From JABMMZ01 sp040403495 (GTDB lineage: Bacteria; Bacteroidota; Bacteroidia; NS11-12g; UBA955): DNA of 64,000 nucleotides. Below the pieces are notes generated by a model. It saw only the letters and a program-made list of their open reading frames with translations, had not been told where the DNA came from and searched no databases. Location of the stretch: positions 1-64,000 of the forward strand of contig JBBAKM010000002.1 of the NCBI GenBank assembly GCA_040403495.1, written 5' to 3'. Shown here piece after piece: positions 62,404 to 64,000 of the stretch. The first letter of the stretch is position 1, and each line of letters starts with the position of its first letter. The translations under genes were made by a program, and so were the position numbers.

Positions 62404-62485
62404 GCGGATGTGGCGTAATTGGTAGCCGTGCCAGACTTAGGATCTGGTGCCGAAAGGCGTGGGGGTTCGAGTCCCTTCATCCGCA
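62404..62485 (+). tRNA. tRNA-Leu (anticodon TAG)
   Basis: An 82-base class II tRNA. The acceptor GCGGATG (62404-62410) pairs with CATCCGC (62478-62484), discriminator A. The anticodon arm CCAGA/TCTGG encloses CTTAGGA with anticodon TAG at 62438-62440. A long variable arm (TGCCGAAAGGCGT) and GGTTCGAGTCC T-loop complete it. CCA is not encoded. Confidence 0.95.
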
Positions 62486-62621
62486 CAATATTAGTTTTAT
62501 TTAAGAGTTTGGGAATAGATAACGCCCTTTTAACATGATAATCCGCCATAAAACAGTTTGTTTTTTTTCTAATCATCACGTTATCAAATCAACTTATTTT
62601 TTAAACAATACTTTTTAATAA

Positions 62622-63995
62622 ATGGAATTAAATTTCAATAAAACAGACGATTTACATGCTACATTAACTGTTGCATTAGGCAAAGAAGATTATAGTGATG
62701 CCGTTGAAAAAGAATTAAAGAAAGCGCAAAAACAAATGTCTATCAAAGGGTTTAGACCCGGACATGCACCTATCGGAATGATTAAAAGCATGTACGGTAA
62801 AAGTATTTTGGCTGAAGAAATTAATAAGATTGCAAGTCAAAAACTGTTCGCTTACCTAAAAGAAAACAATATTGATATTTTGGCTCAGCCACTTCCAAGT
62901 GCTTCTGTAAAATCGGATGTTGATTTAGAAAACAAACAAGACTTTACGTTTGCATTTGATTTAGGGTTAGCTCCTAGTTTTGAATTTAATATTTCTGACA
63001 AAGACACCGTTGATTATTATGTAATATCTGTAGATGATGCAGAAGTGGACAAAGAAATTGAGTCATTAACCATGCGATTTGGCGAAATGTCTCCTGTAGA
63101 AGTTTCAGAAGAAAAAGACATTGTTTACGCAGATTTAACAGAATTAGACGAAAACAATGCACCTAGAGAAAATGGATTAGCTAACAAAAATGTTTCATTT
63201 ACGCCTGAATTGGTAAAAAATGAAGCATTGAAAGCGTCGTTGATTGGTTTAAAAAAAGGAGATGAAATAACACTTAATATTTTTGAATTACTTAATGACA
63301 ATGTTACTGTTATATCTTCATCATTAGGCATTGACAAAGAGGCAGTTGCGGAAATTAAACCAATGTTCAAATGTGTGGTTACTGAAATTTCGAGAAGAAA
63401 AGCGGCCGAAGTAAACCAAGACTTGTTTAACAAAGTAATGGGCGAGGGAGTAGTGACTTCAGAAGAAGATTTCAGAACTAAAATCAAAGAAAATTTAGAG
63501 TCATATTACAAAGGCGAGAGTGAGCACCACTTGGAACACATGATAGGCCATTTGATGGAAGAAAAACATTCATTCCAATTGCCTGATACTTTCTTAAAAA
63601 GATGGTTGCTTAACAATAAAGAAGAGCATTACAACGAACAAAACATTGACGAGCGTTATAGCAAAGAAGCTAAGGTATTAAAAGATGTATTGATTCGTGA
63701 AAAAGCAGCTCAATTGTTTGATGTAAAAGTTGAAATGCAAGACATTGAAGAAGCGTCTATTGGATACACATTGTCTATGTTTAGAAATTATGGATTGCAA
63801 AATCCGGATTTCGAATTGGTAAAAAAATTCAGTGATGACAGTTTGAAAAAACGTGAATTTGTTGAACAAATGAATGACATTGCCTTAAGACGTAAAGTAT
63901 TTGTAGCCATCAGAAACACAGTGAAGTTGAATGAAAAACCAATCACTATTGAGGCATTTTACAAATTAATAGAAGAACACAATCACCAACACTAA
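62622..63995 (+). CDS. tig: Trigger factor
   Basis: A ribosome-associated chaperone. 457 residues: N-terminal ribosome-binding domain with the GFRPGHAPIG signature (GFRxGxxP), a degenerate peptidyl-prolyl isomerase region, and a long helical C-terminal arm. It lies 136 bases after the tRNA. It often precedes clpP in this phylum, but the window ends here. Confidence 0.95.
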   Translation: MELNFNKTDDLHATLTVALGKEDYSDAVEKELKKAQKQMSIKGFRPGHAPIGMIKSMYGKSILAEEINKIASQKLFAYLKENNIDILAQPLPSASVKSDVDLENKQDFTFAFDLGLAPSFEFNISDKDTVDYYVISVDDAEVDKEIESLTMRFGEMSPVEVSEEKDIVYADLTELDENNAPRENGLANKNVSFTPELVKNEALKASLIGLKKGDEITLNIFELLNDNVTVISSSLGIDKEAVAEIKPMFKCVVTEISRRKAAEVNQDLFNKVMGEGVVTSEEDFRTKIKENLESYYKGESEHHLEHMIGHLMEEKHSFQLPDTFLKRWLLNNKEEHYNEQNIDERYSKEAKVLKDVLIREKAAQLFDVKVEMQDIEEASIGYTLSMFRNYGLQNPDFELVKKFSDDSLKKREFVEQMNDIALRRKVFVAIRNTVKLNEKPITIEAFYKLIEEHNHQH

Positions 63996-64000
63996 GTTTG

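Overview
This window is an AT-rich stretch from a Bacteroidota (Bacteroidetes) chromosome. The evidence is the gene content: OstA-like protein, DUF4292 and DUF3098 proteins, an OmpA protein with thrombospondin type 3 repeats, many Bacteroidota-type lipoproteins, and a DksA-like protein that has lost its zinc cysteines. Several genes are also preceded by the phylum's promoter signature (TTTG, about 19 bases, then TAnnTTTG). The rhodopsin and its retinal-forming enzyme suggest a light-exposed aquatic organism. All of this is read from sequence by eye; no search was run.

Layout. 1-6.7 kb: housekeeping genes (TolB-like propeller, glyA, ferritin, rpoN, asnS). 6.9-13.1 kb: a tripartite RND efflux operon. 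13.4-20.9 kb: a tightly packed seven-gene minus-strand operon, with CarS-like cytidylyltransferase, PEP-synthase/rifampin-phosphotransferase-like dikinase, short UbiA-like protein, zinc-ribbon methyltransferase, PlsC acyltransferase and two desaturases. It looks like an uncharacterised lipid pathway. Divergent from it, at 21.5-24.3 kb, are a proton-pumping rhodopsin and a single protein that appears to fuse lycopene cyclase to a Blh-type beta-carotene cleavage enzyme. Both retinal-forming steps would then sit in one polypeptide. 24.5-32.1 kb: OstA-like protein, Bcp, M23 peptidase, FAH-family protein, a Fic protein under a strikingly symmetric operator, an acyltransferase-like protein and a deacetylase. 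32.2-37 kb: GDP-fucose synthesis (gmd, fcl), a candidate small RNA or attenuator, a frameshifted lipoprotein flanked by an 82-bp repeat, and a flippase. 36.9-43.2 kb: an envelope operon (dut, nucleotidyltransferase, TPR lipoprotein, DUF4292, EnvC-like, HBD, Rieske-like lipoprotein). 43.3-48.2 kb: OmpA and small envelope proteins. 48.3-53.7 kb: ileS, dksA-like, lspA, TraB/GumN. 53.9-59.7 kb: uppP, DUF3098, ftsX, thyA, galE, an N-acetyltransferase and odhB. 59.9-64 kb: a RAYT-type transposase carrying palindromic repeats inside its own coding sequence, a GH3-family protein, tRNA-Leu and trigger factor.

How the parts fit. The rhodopsin and cyclase-Blh genes together would supply a retinal-loaded light-driven proton pump. 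The rhodopsin has glycine at the position that in xanthorhodopsin opens a window for an antenna carotenoid. The adjacent lipid operon is the best candidate for an undescribed system: kinase, cytidylyltransferase and prenyltransferase-like proteins, plus acyl transfer, methylation and desaturation, suggest synthesis of an unusual, possibly isoprenoid-containing membrane lipid. Its product cannot be deduced from sequence alone.
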